Numbered from the stretch's first letter, positions 23,725 through 32,375 are shown. The stretch: 64,000 nucleotides of DNA from Mucilaginibacter aquaedulcis (GCF_030409325.1 NZ_JAUFPR010000004.1:295548-359547); one strand, 5' to 3'. Numbers and translations: made by a program. Notes: generated by a model from the sequence alone, not told the origin.

Positions 23725-23756
23725 AAAAACCTGCTTTATCGGCACAAATTCCCCAT

Positions 23757-23785
23757 TTACCGATACCCTCCCATATCTGATTACC
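23757..23785 (+). promoter_or_regulatory. candidate LytTR binding site before the dioxygenase gene
   Basis: TTACCGATAC, preceded by CCCC as at 21835, with a second TTACC 24 bp downstream. The spacing differs from the 19 bp of the first site, so only the first box is well matched. It lies 96 bp before the dioxygenase start codon. Confidence 0.33.
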
Positions 23786-23852
23786 CCAGCCGGTACATTT
23801 ACATTGATTAATAAAACGCATTGTTTAACCTTATTAATTGATGTAAAAGATC

Positions 23853-24596
23853 ATGGAACGAAAAAGTTTTCTCCGCACCTTTGCTGTTGCAGCAGCCGCC
23901 GGCCCCATGCTGATAGAAGCCTGCAAAAAAGATTCAACAGCAAGCACTGCCGATGCCGCATCATCTACCAGTAATACCTCAACCAATGGCAGCACCTGTT
24001 TAGTTTCGCCCACCGAAGTAGAGGGCCCATACCCCTATGCCAGCGGCGAAATTAATAACCCGCTAAACCGGGCCGATGTTACAGGCGGCCAAACCGGCGT
24101 GCCTTTATCCATTGGCTTTGTGGTGGTAAATACCAACAATAACTGTAATGTAGTAAGCGGTGCCCGTGTTGATATATGGCACTGCAATAAGGATGGCTAT
24201 TACTCGGGCTATGCAAACCAGCAGGGTGCGCTGGGCTCCAAAAGTTATATCGGCGAAACCTGGCTGAGGGGTTACCTGCTTACTGATACATCCGGACTGG
24301 CTAAATTCAGCACTATTTATCCTGGGTGGTATACAGGCAGGGCAACGCATATACACATAGAGGTATTTATAAATAATGTGCTTAAAAAAACCACGCAGAT
24401 GGCTTTCCCGGAGAGCATTTCGGATACGGTGCATGTTTCAACCCTGTACGCCACACATGGTGTAAACACCATCCGCAATGCCAGCGATCAGATATTCGGC
24501 AACTCGGCTACCGATCTGGCCAACGAAACTATATCGTTAACCGGGAGTGTTGCAGATGGCTATTCCGGCTCCTACACGCTTGGGCTTGCTTTATAG
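23853..24596 (+). CDS. intradiol-dioxygenase-like lipoprotein
   Basis: 247-residue exported protein with a lipobox (MLIEAC, Cys24) and a Ser/Thr/Ala-rich linker. The remainder resembles protocatechuate 3,4-dioxygenase and related intradiol ring-cleavage enzymes. The sequence EGPYPY opens the domain, and the ferric-iron ligands (two Tyr, two His) are plausibly in VDIWHCNKDGYYSGY, YPGWYTGR and THIHIEV. Extracellular relatives are widespread in Bacteroidota and fungi, with few tested substrates. An aromatic or catechol substrate at the cell surface is an inference. Its start is 129 nt after the response regulator gene. Confidence 0.8.
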   Translation: MERKSFLRTFAVAAAAGPMLIEACKKDSTASTADAASSTSNTSTNGSTCLVSPTEVEGPYPYASGEINNPLNRADVTGGQTGVPLSIGFVVVNTNNNCNVVSGARVDIWHCNKDGYYSGYANQQGALGSKSYIGETWLRGYLLTDTSGLAKFSTIYPGWYTGRATHIHIEVFINNVLKKTTQMAFPESISDTVHVSTLYATHGVNTIRNASDQIFGNSATDLANETISLTGSVADGYSGSYTLGLAL

Positions 24597-24644
24597 CCGT
24601 AACTAAGAATGTAAAACCTACCACTTATAACATAAAACCCTAAA

Positions 24645-25181
24645 ATGGCACTTATTAAATTAGCATACAGGCAAATCATCACTGCATCATCGGCAGGCGA
24701 ATTTGAAAAAAAGGTATTTGAGGCAACATACCAGGAGTTTTTATTAAAAAGTCAAACCTATAATCCCTTCGGAAAATATAAAACCTTTACCGAGTTAAAG
24801 GCTCATGATGGCCGGGCCAACTCGCTGCACTATAAAATGAGTTTTGCAGCGGGTCACTTTATAACAATGCTTGATAATTATATTCCCAACCTGAAAGATA
24901 ATCTTGGTAAAAGCATCAAATTTGAGTTACCGCAATTTGAGCTTATTGAATCGGCTATTGATAACCTGTATGTGCACCAGGTAGCCATCATTTATACCAC
25001 CGGCACCCTAACTTTAATTAATCAGCTGGGCGAGTTTATGATACTGGCCGAGGGCGATATTTCTAAATTAACCGCTGCCTCCACATTTATATTAAAAATG
25101 CAGCAAAACCTATCTATTGTAAGCTACCAGGAAACCGAAGAACCCGATTTAAAAGAGTTGAATGGTATAAAATATGAATGA
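24645..25181 (+). CDS. protein of unknown function
   Basis: 178-residue soluble protein with no signal peptide, transmembrane segment or motif that I can recognise. It is rich in mixed charged and aromatic residues, with a helical N-terminal third (IITASSAGEFEKKVFEATYQ) and a LPQFELIESAIDNLYVHQV stretch. It begins 48 nt after the dioxygenase gene on the same strand and could be cotranscribed. Coding is supported by length, codon pattern and clean start. Confidence 0.55.
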   Translation: MALIKLAYRQIITASSAGEFEKKVFEATYQEFLLKSQTYNPFGKYKTFTELKAHDGRANSLHYKMSFAAGHFITMLDNYIPNLKDNLGKSIKFELPQFELIESAIDNLYVHQVAIIYTTGTLTLINQLGEFMILAEGDISKLTAASTFILKMQQNLSIVSYQETEEPDLKELNGIKYE

Positions 25182-25201
25182 TGTTCGGAAGAAATAAAAA
25201 A

Positions 25202-25312
25202 TTGTCATTTCGACGAGGCACGAGGAGAAATCTTATACAGCATGTTTAACCCACGCAGAAGATTTCTCCTCACTCCGGCTCACAAATCGCCCCATGTTCG
25301 TCGAAATGACAA
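25202..25312. repeat. interspersed inverted-repeat element (GTCATTTCGACGA type)
   Basis: TTGTCATTTCGACGA at one end and TCGTCGAAATGACAA at the other are perfect 15-bp complements. The inner GGAGAAATC / GATTTCTCC pair also matches. This is the most complete copy of the family in the window. It lies between two convergent genes and is non-coding. Confidence 0.8.
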
Positions 25313-25414
25313 CGTTTCGCGATGTTTAATCTAATACAACAACGACAGGGGCATGTCTAAAAATAAATAAAATCCCCTAAGCTTATAAAGCTGCTTAGTA
25401 CTTAAGCAAACGAT

Positions 25415-27013
25415 TCAGTTTGCTTTAAACCCTACCACATTTTGCAGGTAGTTATCCATCATATCAATATCTATCACATCATTTACAAAACCCAGATACA
25501 TATCGGGGCGAACGATGAGTGCTTTTTTTTGATTTTCGCCTATTCCGAAAGCATCAAAAACATGCTGGTTACGGGTTGATGGAGGCAGGTAAAAAAAGTT
25601 AAGATTAACCGGGTAACTCTGGGTGATCCATTTGGCCAGGGTAAACAGGTCAAGCTCCTGCAGCTTGCCCAGGGTTATTATGGTAAAGCCAGGCTTGCTG
25701 CACCATTCGTGCAGGTCGGTTTCCTGCTGTTTCTTCTCGTCGAATACTTTGAGGTAAGACAGCCTGTCGCCGGCCTTTACCGGCGAATTGTGGCTCAGGT
25801 GCAGATTAATTTTGCTGTGGCGGTAAGCAATGGCCGTTTGCGATACCCGTTTAAAGAATGTTTCCCTTGATTCGGGCTTACTCCACACCTGTTTTAATAT
25901 CCGCGGAAACAGCCACTTTTTAAAAAGGCCAACAAACCAGTTGGTTGACAGTATCATTTTAAATATCCTGTCGGTTGTGTTCAGCAGGTCTTTGGCCACA
26001 GGCATGCGTTCATCTGCATAGCTATCTAAAATAGCTTCATTAAACTGGTTGTTTACAACTCCGGCCAGTTTCCAGGCGAGGTTATAAGCATCCTGCAAGC
26101 CGGTATTCATACCCTGCCCGCCAACCGGTGAGTGGATATGTGCCGCATCGCCAATTAAAAAACACCTGCCCTGCCTGAATTTATCAGCCATGCGGTGGTG
26201 CAGTTTGTAGGTGGCAAACCAGTTAGTTTGCTCTACGCTGATTGTTGTCCCGGTAATGATATCCACAAAAGGCAAAACATCCTCCATTTGCAGGTCTTCG
26301 CGATTATCAAACTCAGTAGGCAGGGTTCCAACAATTCGGTAATACTGCTCTTCGGGCATCAGAAAAAACGCGGTAAAGCCTTTTTTTGATAAATACAGAT
26401 TTACTTTATCGCCTAAAACATTCTGTATTTTAACATCAGCAACATAAAACTGATGTTCATAAGTATCACCATTAAATGAAACTTGGAGCTGTTTACGAAC
26501 AGGACTCCTTGCACCATCAGCCCCGATCAGCCAATCGCAGGTAAGGGTCTGGGTATCATCCCCGGTTTGCAGCTGAACGGTCACTTTTGAGGCATCCTCT
26601 TCAACGCTCAATAAAGTAGTATTCCAGTAAACGGGGCAGCAATTAAGGGTTAAATAATCAAGCAGCAAACGCTCCGTTTTGCTTTGCTGATACATATAAA
26701 TAAAAGGGAATGCGGTTTGTTGTTCTCCAATACCCTCAAGCGATAATGACGCTGCTACTTTACCTTCCTGGTTAATAACAGCCCCCCGGGCAGCCTTGCT
26801 GTTGCTAAGTATCTTATCGGCAAGACCCATTTGTCTGAATATTTCCAGCGAGCGGGCCTGTACCGCAAGGGCCTTTGACTTATCCGTTGGCCCTTGTTTA
26901 TTATCAATTATTATAGGCTGTATACCATAACGCAATAGCTGGGCGGCCATCATAAGCCCTGAGGGCCCTGCTCCCACTATTAAAACGCTGGTATGCTGCT
27001 GTGTAACTGTCAT
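25415..27013 (-). CDS. FAD-dependent aromatic monooxygenase
   Basis: 532-residue flavoprotein of the PheA/TfdB group (FAD_binding_3). The Rossmann motif is VLIVGAGPSGLMMAAQLL, the NAD(P)H-related DG motif is CDWLIGADGARSPVRKQL and the second FAD motif is RCFLIGDAAHIHSPVGGQGM. A thioredoxin-like C-terminal domain (about 400-532) is present. Such enzymes hydroxylate phenols or polyketide-type aromatics with NAD(P)H and oxygen; the substrate here is unknown. It follows the methylase gene by 7 nt, so they share a transcript. Confidence 0.87.
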   Translation of the reverse strand: MTVTQQHTSVLIVGAGPSGLMMAAQLLRYGIQPIIIDNKQGPTDKSKALAVQARSLEIFRQMGLADKILSNSKAARGAVINQEGKVAASLSLEGIGEQQTAFPFIYMYQQSKTERLLLDYLTLNCCPVYWNTTLLSVEEDASKVTVQLQTGDDTQTLTCDWLIGADGARSPVRKQLQVSFNGDTYEHQFYVADVKIQNVLGDKVNLYLSKKGFTAFFLMPEEQYYRIVGTLPTEFDNREDLQMEDVLPFVDIITGTTISVEQTNWFATYKLHHRMADKFRQGRCFLIGDAAHIHSPVGGQGMNTGLQDAYNLAWKLAGVVNNQFNEAILDSYADERMPVAKDLLNTTDRIFKMILSTNWFVGLFKKWLFPRILKQVWSKPESRETFFKRVSQTAIAYRHSKINLHLSHNSPVKAGDRLSYLKVFDEKKQQETDLHEWCSKPGFTIITLGKLQELDLFTLAKWITQSYPVNLNFFYLPPSTRNQHVFDAFGIGENQKKALIVRPDMYLGFVNDVIDIDMMDNYLQNVVGFKAN

Positions 27014-27020
27014 AGATTGC

Positions 27021-27728
27021 TTAATGGAACAGTAAAAATATGGTTGGCCGTTTATGCAGTTCAGGCACCTTTTTTTGCCATTCGGCTATGGTTTTGGTTT
27101 GTACAAATTCGGTAGCTGAGGTAAGATCAGCAGCTATACAGAGTTTGGTTTTAGGGTTGGCGGTTTTCAATATCTCCTCCAGCAATGGGTTATTGCGGAA
27201 CGGCGTTTCAATAAATATCTGGGTTTGATCGAGCTTAATGGCCAAACCTTCCAGCTCCTTGATCTTTTTGCTGCGCAACACTTTATCAATTGGCAGGTAG
27301 CCATTAAAAGTAAAGCTTTGCCCGTTAAATCCGGAAGCCATCAGCGCCAGCAAAATAGAGCTTGGCCCAACCAGCGGCACCACTTTTATACCCATGCGGT
27401 GCGCCTTATCCACAATTTCGGCGCCGGGGTCGGCTATGCCGGGGCAGCCAGCTTCGCTCATGAGGCCCACATCGTTTCCGGCTTGCAGGCCCTTAAAAAA
27501 ATCGGCCTTACCCATATCACGGTTATGTTTACTATAATCGTGAATCAGGAGTTCGCTTTGCGGTGTTTTTAACCCGGCTTCTTTTAAAAACCTGCGCGCG
27601 GTTTTTTCATTTTCCACAATGTATTCTTTGATGCTGTTAATAGTATCAACCAGGTACGGTGTAAATGATTTGGCAGCCGCTTCTTCGGCCAGGGGTACGG
27701 GTATTAAATATAGGGTTCCATAGGGCAT
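27021..27728 (-). CDS. RsmI-like tetrapyrrole-methylase-family methyltransferase
   Basis: 235-residue SAM-dependent methyltransferase of the RsmI (COG0313) family, which 2'-O-methylates C1402 of 16S rRNA in E. coli. Visible parts are MPYGTLYLIPVPL at the start, the GLMSEAGCPGIADPG substrate/SAM loop and VPLVGPSSILLALMASG. It is shorter than E. coli RsmI (about 286) and lacks its C-terminal domain, which is usual for a second paralogue in Bacteroidota. A CAACTTTG box ends 4 nt before the ATG, again suggesting a nearly leaderless start. Confidence 0.85.
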   Translation of the reverse strand: MPYGTLYLIPVPLAEEAAAKSFTPYLVDTINSIKEYIVENEKTARRFLKEAGLKTPQSELLIHDYSKHNRDMGKADFFKGLQAGNDVGLMSEAGCPGIADPGAEIVDKAHRMGIKVVPLVGPSSILLALMASGFNGQSFTFNGYLPIDKVLRSKKIKELEGLAIKLDQTQIFIETPFRNNPLLEEILKTANPKTKLCIAADLTSATEFVQTKTIAEWQKKVPELHKRPTIFLLFH

Positions 27729-27784
27729 ATTGCAAAGTTGGTGTTTTTTGTTTAATTTAAGCTATTGAAAGGAACTTGAAAAAT

Positions 27785-28501
27785 ATGAATTCATTAGGCG
27801 TTAACTGGTTTATTGAGGGTTATATTGATTTTGAGCACAAAAAATACGTTCTGCTGAATTACTTGCAGGAAATTAACCGCCACTTTGATAAAAGCCGCCT
27901 CTACCCCAACCTGGCCGATCTGATATTTCATTACAACAACCTTATCGACTTTAAAAAGAACAAAACCATACTACAACAGGCTTTTCCGCAAAGGCTTACC
28001 CAGGCAGATATTGATGCGGTAAAACTTACCTACCAAAAAATTATTAAGGACGATCAAAGCATGCAGGAAATTGAGCAGATCATAGCCTTTGCCCTTGCAC
28101 AGATGGACCCTGCCATACAAACCGGTATGGAGATATATGATTTTGTAGAAAGCCACCTGAATATTGATCCCGTGGGTATTATACCGCTGATGCCTTATCA
28201 CGGCTATTTTTCGTTACGCAATGGCAAGGAGCGCACCAACCTTATTTATGAATACCAGCTCACCATTTTTGAACGCAAGGACGATAATTACCGTGGTATC
28301 AACATTACATTTATCGATACTTACGAACATAGCCTTACCAACACTCCTGAGGCCATTAAACTGAGCCTTATAAACCGCAACAAGTTTTTGCCTAACCCGG
28401 CCGTGTATCATGTGCATAGCGATATCACGTTTCCGCTGGAGCAAACTTTATTGCCGGTAGCTAAAAGGAGTTTGGTGAAATTTATTTCAAAGGCGGCGTA
28501 A
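27785..28501 (+). CDS. conserved protein of unknown function
   Basis: 238-residue soluble protein with no signal, membrane segment or motif I can name. It has many aromatic and charged residues and segments such as NSLGVNWFIEGYIDFEHKKY and HVHSDITFPLEQ. The ATG at 27785 is used. It diverges from the RsmI-like gene across 56 nt. It resembles conserved Bacteroidota proteins with no assigned role. Confidence 0.6.
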   Translation: MNSLGVNWFIEGYIDFEHKKYVLLNYLQEINRHFDKSRLYPNLADLIFHYNNLIDFKKNKTILQQAFPQRLTQADIDAVKLTYQKIIKDDQSMQEIEQIIAFALAQMDPAIQTGMEIYDFVESHLNIDPVGIIPLMPYHGYFSLRNGKERTNLIYEYQLTIFERKDDNYRGINITFIDTYEHSLTNTPEAIKLSLINRNKFLPNPAVYHVHSDITFPLEQTLLPVAKRSLVKFISKAA

Positions 28502-28534
28502 TGTTTGTTTGAGTCAGAATGAGATTAAGCGATT

Positions 28535-28625
28535 GCCCGGATAGGTAAAATCCTGTAAATCTTGTAATCTGTTTAGTTGTGGTTCAGACAAAAAATGCGA
28601 CCATGTAAATCGTGATTCTGACAAA
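28535..28625. repeat. degenerate interspersed repeat (TCCTGTAAATC / TTCAGACAAAA type)
   Basis: Segments AAATCCTGTAAATCTTGTAATC, GGTTCAGACAAAA and AAATCGTGATTCTGACAAAA are imperfect repetitions of one word. A related piece, TTGGTTCAGACAATTGGAG, occurs at 29710. No gene is visible between 28502 and the gcvH promoter. Confidence 0.35.
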
Positions 28626-28670
28626 AATGTTCAAGCAAAATTATACTCATGTCAATAAAATCTTAAAATA

Positions 28671-28700
28671 TTGTGATAGCCTAAAGTTTTATTATTTTTG
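28671..28700 (+). promoter_or_regulatory. gcvH promoter
   Basis: TTG, 19 nt, TATTTTTG: a perfect Bacteroidota promoter. The ATG at 28721 then has a leader of about 17 nt. Confidence 0.65.
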
Positions 28701-28720
28701 ACCACATAAAATTGAAAAAC

Positions 28721-29101
28721 ATGAACTTTCCAGCTGAATTAAAATACACTAAAGACCACGAGTGGATAAGAGTTGAAGGCAATGAGGCTTACATAGGTAT
28801 TACCGAGTTTGCTCAGGGCGAATTGGGCGATATTGTTTACATCGATATTGCTTCCCTTGGAAAAGAAGTTGGTAAAGATGAGGTATTTGGAACTGTTGAG
28901 GCAGTAAAAACCGTATCGGACCTGTTTATGCCGGTTGCCGGAACAGTAAACGAAACCAATCCGGCCCTAACCAACGAACCAGAGCTGGTAAATTCAGACC
29001 CATATGGCGAAGGCTGGATGGTTAAAATCACCCTTGCCAACGCGGCTGATGTTGATTCACTATTATCTGCCGACGAGTATAAAGCAGTGGTTGGTGCTTA
29101 A
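28721..29101 (+). CDS. gcvH: glycine cleavage system H protein
   Basis: 126-residue lipoyl carrier that shuttles the aminomethyl group between the P and T proteins in glycine oxidation. The lipoylated lysine is in VEAVKTVSDL. The true N-terminus is MNFPAELKYTKDHEWI; a TTG three codons upstream is not needed. It is followed without any spacer (stop directly before the next ATG) by a VanZ-family gene, a common Bacteroidota pair. Confidence 0.97.
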   Translation: MNFPAELKYTKDHEWIRVEGNEAYIGITEFAQGELGDIVYIDIASLGKEVGKDEVFGTVEAVKTVSDLFMPVAGTVNETNPALTNEPELVNSDPYGEGWMVKITLANAADVDSLLSADEYKAVVGA

Positions 29102-29497
29102 ATGAAGCTGTTTTTAAAATATCATAGGCTCACTATTTTGTGGGCCTTATTTATTTTAGTGATGTGTTGCGCCAACCTGGGCGATGTTGGTGATTCGTCA
29201 ATGTTTTTCCCGGGCTTTGATAAACTTACGCATACCGGTTTCTTTTTCACGCTTGTTGTACTTTATTGTAACGGGGCAGTAAGGCAACAAAAGCCTGTGC
29301 CATTTTCGTATAAGCAAGCAGTTTTAGTTACCGTAATTGCCATTGTATTTGGTGGGCTGATAGAAATTCTTCAGCTCACTATTTTTACCTGGCGCAGTGC
29401 CGACTGGAGCGATCTTTTTGCCGACAGCCTGGGTACCTGTATGGGTATTTTTAGTGTAATGGTAACATTAGCAGCAAGTGGTTATGATAAAAAGTAA
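29102..29497 (+). CDS. VanZ-family membrane protein
   Basis: 131-residue integral membrane protein with about four hydrophobic segments (near 9-24, 38-56, 75-95 and 105-125) and the VanZ-like FDKLTHTGFFFTLV and DWSDLFADSLGTCMG. VanZ-family proteins are of poorly known function; some give low-level teicoplanin resistance. The start directly abuts the gcvH stop codon, so translation is probably coupled. Confidence 0.85.
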   Translation: MKLFLKYHRLTILWALFILVMCCANLGDVGDSSMFFPGFDKLTHTGFFFTLVVLYCNGAVRQQKPVPFSYKQAVLVTVIAIVFGGLIEILQLTIFTWRSADWSDLFADSLGTCMGIFSVMVTLAASGYDKK

Positions 29498-29651
29498 GTT
29501 TATACTATTAGGGGCGGCAATAATGCTGATGAGCGCATCATCATGCGGCATATTTAAAAAGAATTGCGGCTGCCCTCATTTTGGAAAGGTGAAAACGCAT
29601 AATAAAGATATGCAGATGCGCAAATATGCGGATGTGCAGATGATTGGATAA
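29484..29651 (+). CDS. small lipoprotein, 55 residues
   Basis: Starts with ATG inside the last codons of the VanZ gene (14-bp overlap, different frame). It encodes a hydrophobic signal (MIKSKFILLGAAIMLMSAS) with a lipobox cysteine at residue 21 and a short tail with CGCPHFG. The final dozen residues (DMQMRKYADVQM) come from a run of repeated ATGCAGATG-like words, so the original gene may have ended earlier. Short cysteine-rich lipoproteins of this kind after gcvH-VanZ occur in Sphingobacteriaceae, in my recollection. Function unknown. Confidence 0.6.
   Translation: MIKSKFILLGAAIMLMSASSCGIFKKNCGCPHFGKVKTHNKDMQMRKYADVQMIG
29611..29646 (+). repeat. degenerate word repeat (ATGCAGATG / ATGCGGATG type)
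   Basis: Consecutive variants of one word: TATGCAGATGCGC, TATGCGGATGTGC and AGATGAT. This looks like a single arm of the hairpin class seen at 50274, whose left arm is TGTGCAGATGTGTAG. No complementary arm is obvious nearby. Confidence 0.4.
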
Positions 29652-29860
29652 TCCTCTTTTGTGTATTTGTTTTATTAAAATCCTCTAACCCAATAAATCC
29701 ATTTAATCTTGGTTCAGACAATTGGAGATTGCCACACTAAGCCCGCAATGACATGTTGCAGAAGAACATGTAACAAATCTTAGTTCCGCAATATTTGTCA
29801 CATTAAAACAACATTCTCTCATCCCACGTCCATATCTGCAAATTACCCCCTTGGCATTAT

Positions 29861-29890
29861 TTGGATTTAATATAAATAAGACTACATTTG
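29861..29890 (+). promoter_or_regulatory. feoAB promoter
   Basis: TTG, 19 nt, TACATTTG: matches the consensus. AAGACTA just before the -7 box equals part of the operator at 2591-2608, a weak hint that the same regulator acts here. Confidence 0.55.
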
Positions 29891-29910
29891 CTTTTGGTTA
29901 AAATTATACG

Positions 29911-30126
29911 ATGACACTTTCACAACTTGAAGTAGGCCAAACAGGAATTGTAAAGGAATTTACCGATCTGGAAATGTCGGTAAAGCTGATGGAGATGGGT
30001 TGCCTGCCGGGCGAGGAGATCAGGATTTCACGTATTGCCCCCCTTGGCGATCCTATTGCCATTCATGTTTCGGGCTACCAGTTAAGTCTGCGTAAATTTG
30101 AAGCCTCCACCATTATTTTGCAGTAG
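29911..30126 (+). CDS. feoA: ferrous iron transport protein A
   Basis: 71-residue SH3-like cytoplasmic protein that assists FeoB. The start MTLSQLEVGQTGIVKEF and the ending ALRKxEA-type sequence (SLRKFEASTIIL) are typical FeoA. It is followed 9 nt later by feoB. Confidence 0.92.
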   Translation: MTLSQLEVGQTGIVKEFTDLEMSVKLMEMGCLPGEEIRISRIAPLGDPIAIHVSGYQLSLRKFEASTIILQ

Positions 30127-30135
30127 TTTTATAAA

Positions 30136-32250
30136 TTGAAAGCCGACATAAGAGTTGCACTTGTAGGAAACCCCAACACCGGTAAATCAACTCTCTTTAA
30201 TATTTTAACCGGTCTTAATCAAAAAATAGGAAATTTTCCTGGGGTTACTGTTGACAAAAAAACAGGATTTTGTCAGCTGCCTGATGGCCGCACCGCCGAG
30301 ATCATTGACCTCCCCGGCACTTACAGCATCTATCCAAAAAGTAAAGACGAATCCATCGTATTTTCTGTACTGGCAGATAAAGCCAAAGGCATGGTGCCCG
30401 ATTTGATCGTGGTGATACTGGATGCATCAAACCTGAAGCGCAACCTGCTGCTTTATACCCAGATAGCCGATTTAAAGATACCCGTTGTGGTAGCTTTAAA
30501 CATGATAGATGTATCTGAAAAGGCAGGTATCAAAATCAATATTGATCTGTTTGCCAAAAAACTGGGAGTACCGGTTGTCCCCATTTCTGCCCGCAAGATC
30601 AAGGGTATAGATGAGCTTAAAAAAACCATTGCCTACGCCAATAAAATAGCCCTGCAACAGGATACTATTGATGTAGACGCCATCGCCCCACAAATTATAG
30701 CGCAAATTAAGGATGATCTAAAGATCGAAAACCCTTATTATGCACTGCAGCTTGCCCACCAGCACGAAACGGTAAGCTACCTCTCCACACAGGAAAGCGA
30801 CCGTATTGAGCACCTGGAACAGGAGTTTTCATTCCATTCGCAAAAGGCGCAGGCTACAGAAACTATTGCCCGTTATAACTTTATAAATGATTTGCTTTAC
30901 GATACTGTTAAAAAGCCAGAAACGGCTCATGACGAAACCGTAAGCAATAAAATTGATAAGATACTTACCCACAAAGTATTTGGCTTTGTAATTTTCTTTG
31001 CCATATTGATGTTCATATTCCAGGCCATATTTTCATGGTCGGCATATCCTATGTCGCTCATTGAGGATCTGTTCATCTGGCTGCAAAGCGTGGTTACCAA
31101 AGCTCTGCCCGCTGGCCCGCTGGTTAGTTTGATAAGCGATGGAGTACTGGCAGGTTTAAGTGGTGTAATGGTATTTATACCTCAGATAGCCATTTTGTTT
31201 GCCCTGATCTCTATCCTCGAAGATACCGGCTACATGTCGCGCGTTACGTTCATGATGGATAAGGTGATGCGCAAGGTTGGCCTCAACGGCAAATCGGTAG
31301 TGCCGCTCATAGGCGGTTTTGCCTGCGCTGTACCATCAATCATGAGTACCCGCAACATCGAGAACTGGAAAGACAGGATGATCACCATCATGGTAACCCC
31401 ATTGGTGGCCTGCTCGGCCCGTTTACCGGTTTATACTTTGTTGATAGCACTGGTTGTACCCAACCGCAATGTATGGTGGATTTTTAACCTACAGGGTTTG
31501 GCGCTAACAGCCATGTACCTGCTCAGCATTGTATCAGCGGTGGTAGTGGCCTTTGTCATGAAGTTTATTTTAAAGGCCCGCGAACGTGGTTACTTCATTA
31601 TGGAATTACCGGTATACCGGATGCCGCGCTGGAAAAACGTTGCATTCACCATGTATGATCGTTCTAAAACGTTTGTATTGCAGGCGGGCAAGGTAATTAT
31701 AGCGGTATCTATCATACTATGGGTATTAAAATCTTACGCTCCAGGCGATACCTTTGCCCGTATCGACCAAAAATACAGCCAGTCGCAGTACACCAAAACC
31801 ATGACTCCTGATAGTCTGAATAAGGTTATTGCATCTGAAAAACTGGAAACTTCTTATGCCGGTGTGTTCGGCCATATGATAGAGCCGGTGATAAAACCGC
31901 TTGGGTTCGACTGGAAAATAGGCATAGCTCTCATCAGTTCATTTGCCGCCCGCGAAGTTTTTGTAGGCACCATGGCCACCATTTACAGTGTGGAAGGCGA
32001 TGCCGATAAAATGGAGTCGGTACAGCAAAAAATGCACAGCGCCACCAATCCGCAAACGGGGCAACCGGTGTTTACGTTAGCAGTGGCGTTTTCGCTCATG
32101 ATGTTTTATGCTTTTGCCATGCAGTGCGCAAGTACCGTTGCAGTAGTGTACCGCGAAACCAAAAACTGGCGTTGGCCCGCCGCCCAGTTCGCATATATGA
32201 CCTTGTTAGCATATACCGCCAGCTTTATTGTTTATCATTGGTTGAAGTAG
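30136..32250 (+). CDS. feoB: ferrous iron transport protein B (GTPase permease)
   Basis: 704-residue inner-membrane Fe(II) transporter with an N-terminal G-domain and a polytopic membrane part. G1 is GNPNTGKST, G3 is DLPGTYS and G4 is NMID, followed by the GDI helical region. The membrane half starts near residue 280 and includes CAVPSIMSTRNIENWKDR, with further helices to the C-terminus. The TTG at 30136 is the start, 9 nt after feoA; no later ATG precedes the G1 motif. No feoC is present. Confidence 0.95.
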   Translation: MKADIRVALVGNPNTGKSTLFNILTGLNQKIGNFPGVTVDKKTGFCQLPDGRTAEIIDLPGTYSIYPKSKDESIVFSVLADKAKGMVPDLIVVILDASNLKRNLLLYTQIADLKIPVVVALNMIDVSEKAGIKINIDLFAKKLGVPVVPISARKIKGIDELKKTIAYANKIALQQDTIDVDAIAPQIIAQIKDDLKIENPYYALQLAHQHETVSYLSTQESDRIEHLEQEFSFHSQKAQATETIARYNFINDLLYDTVKKPETAHDETVSNKIDKILTHKVFGFVIFFAILMFIFQAIFSWSAYPMSLIEDLFIWLQSVVTKALPAGPLVSLISDGVLAGLSGVMVFIPQIAILFALISILEDTGYMSRVTFMMDKVMRKVGLNGKSVVPLIGGFACAVPSIMSTRNIENWKDRMITIMVTPLVACSARLPVYTLLIALVVPNRNVWWIFNLQGLALTAMYLLSIVSAVVVAFVMKFILKARERGYFIMELPVYRMPRWKNVAFTMYDRSKTFVLQAGKVIIAVSIILWVLKSYAPGDTFARIDQKYSQSQYTKTMTPDSLNKVIASEKLETSYAGVFGHMIEPVIKPLGFDWKIGIALISSFAAREVFVGTMATIYSVEGDADKMESVQQKMHSATNPQTGQPVFTLAVAFSLMMFYAFAMQCASTVAVVYRETKNWRWPAAQFAYMTLLAYTASFIVYHWLK

Positions 32251-32254
32251 GCTT

Positions 32255-32357
32255 TAGTCTATTGTCAACAATCAGTGGTCGATAGATTACGGTCGATAGT
32301 TCGCAGAATCTGAAAACTTTACAAACCATCGACTATGGTCTATTGATCATCAACTAC
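32255..32357. repeat. post-stop hairpin of degenerate short words (GGTCGATAG type)
   Basis: The left arm has GGTCGATAG twice 15 bp apart (the second as GGTCGATAGTT) after a GTCTATTGTC variant. The right arm is made of AACCATCGACTATGGTC and ATTGATCATCAACTACC, the complement. It begins 5 nt after the feoB stop and overlaps the -33 region of the next promoter. Confidence 0.6.
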
Positions 32358-32375
32358 CAAAAATCCTTATCTTTG
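32343..32375 (+). promoter_or_regulatory. promoter of the SprT-like gene
   Basis: TTG, 22 nt, TATCTTTG. The -7 element matches the consensus exactly. The TTG overlaps the right arm of the hairpin, so the promoter and element share DNA. Confidence 0.5.

Noticed and set aside
29611..29646. Tandem word repeats, considered as a CRISPR or VNTR
   Set aside because: The unit is degenerate, without spacers of constant length. No array of identical repeats with unique spacers and no cas gene exists in the window.
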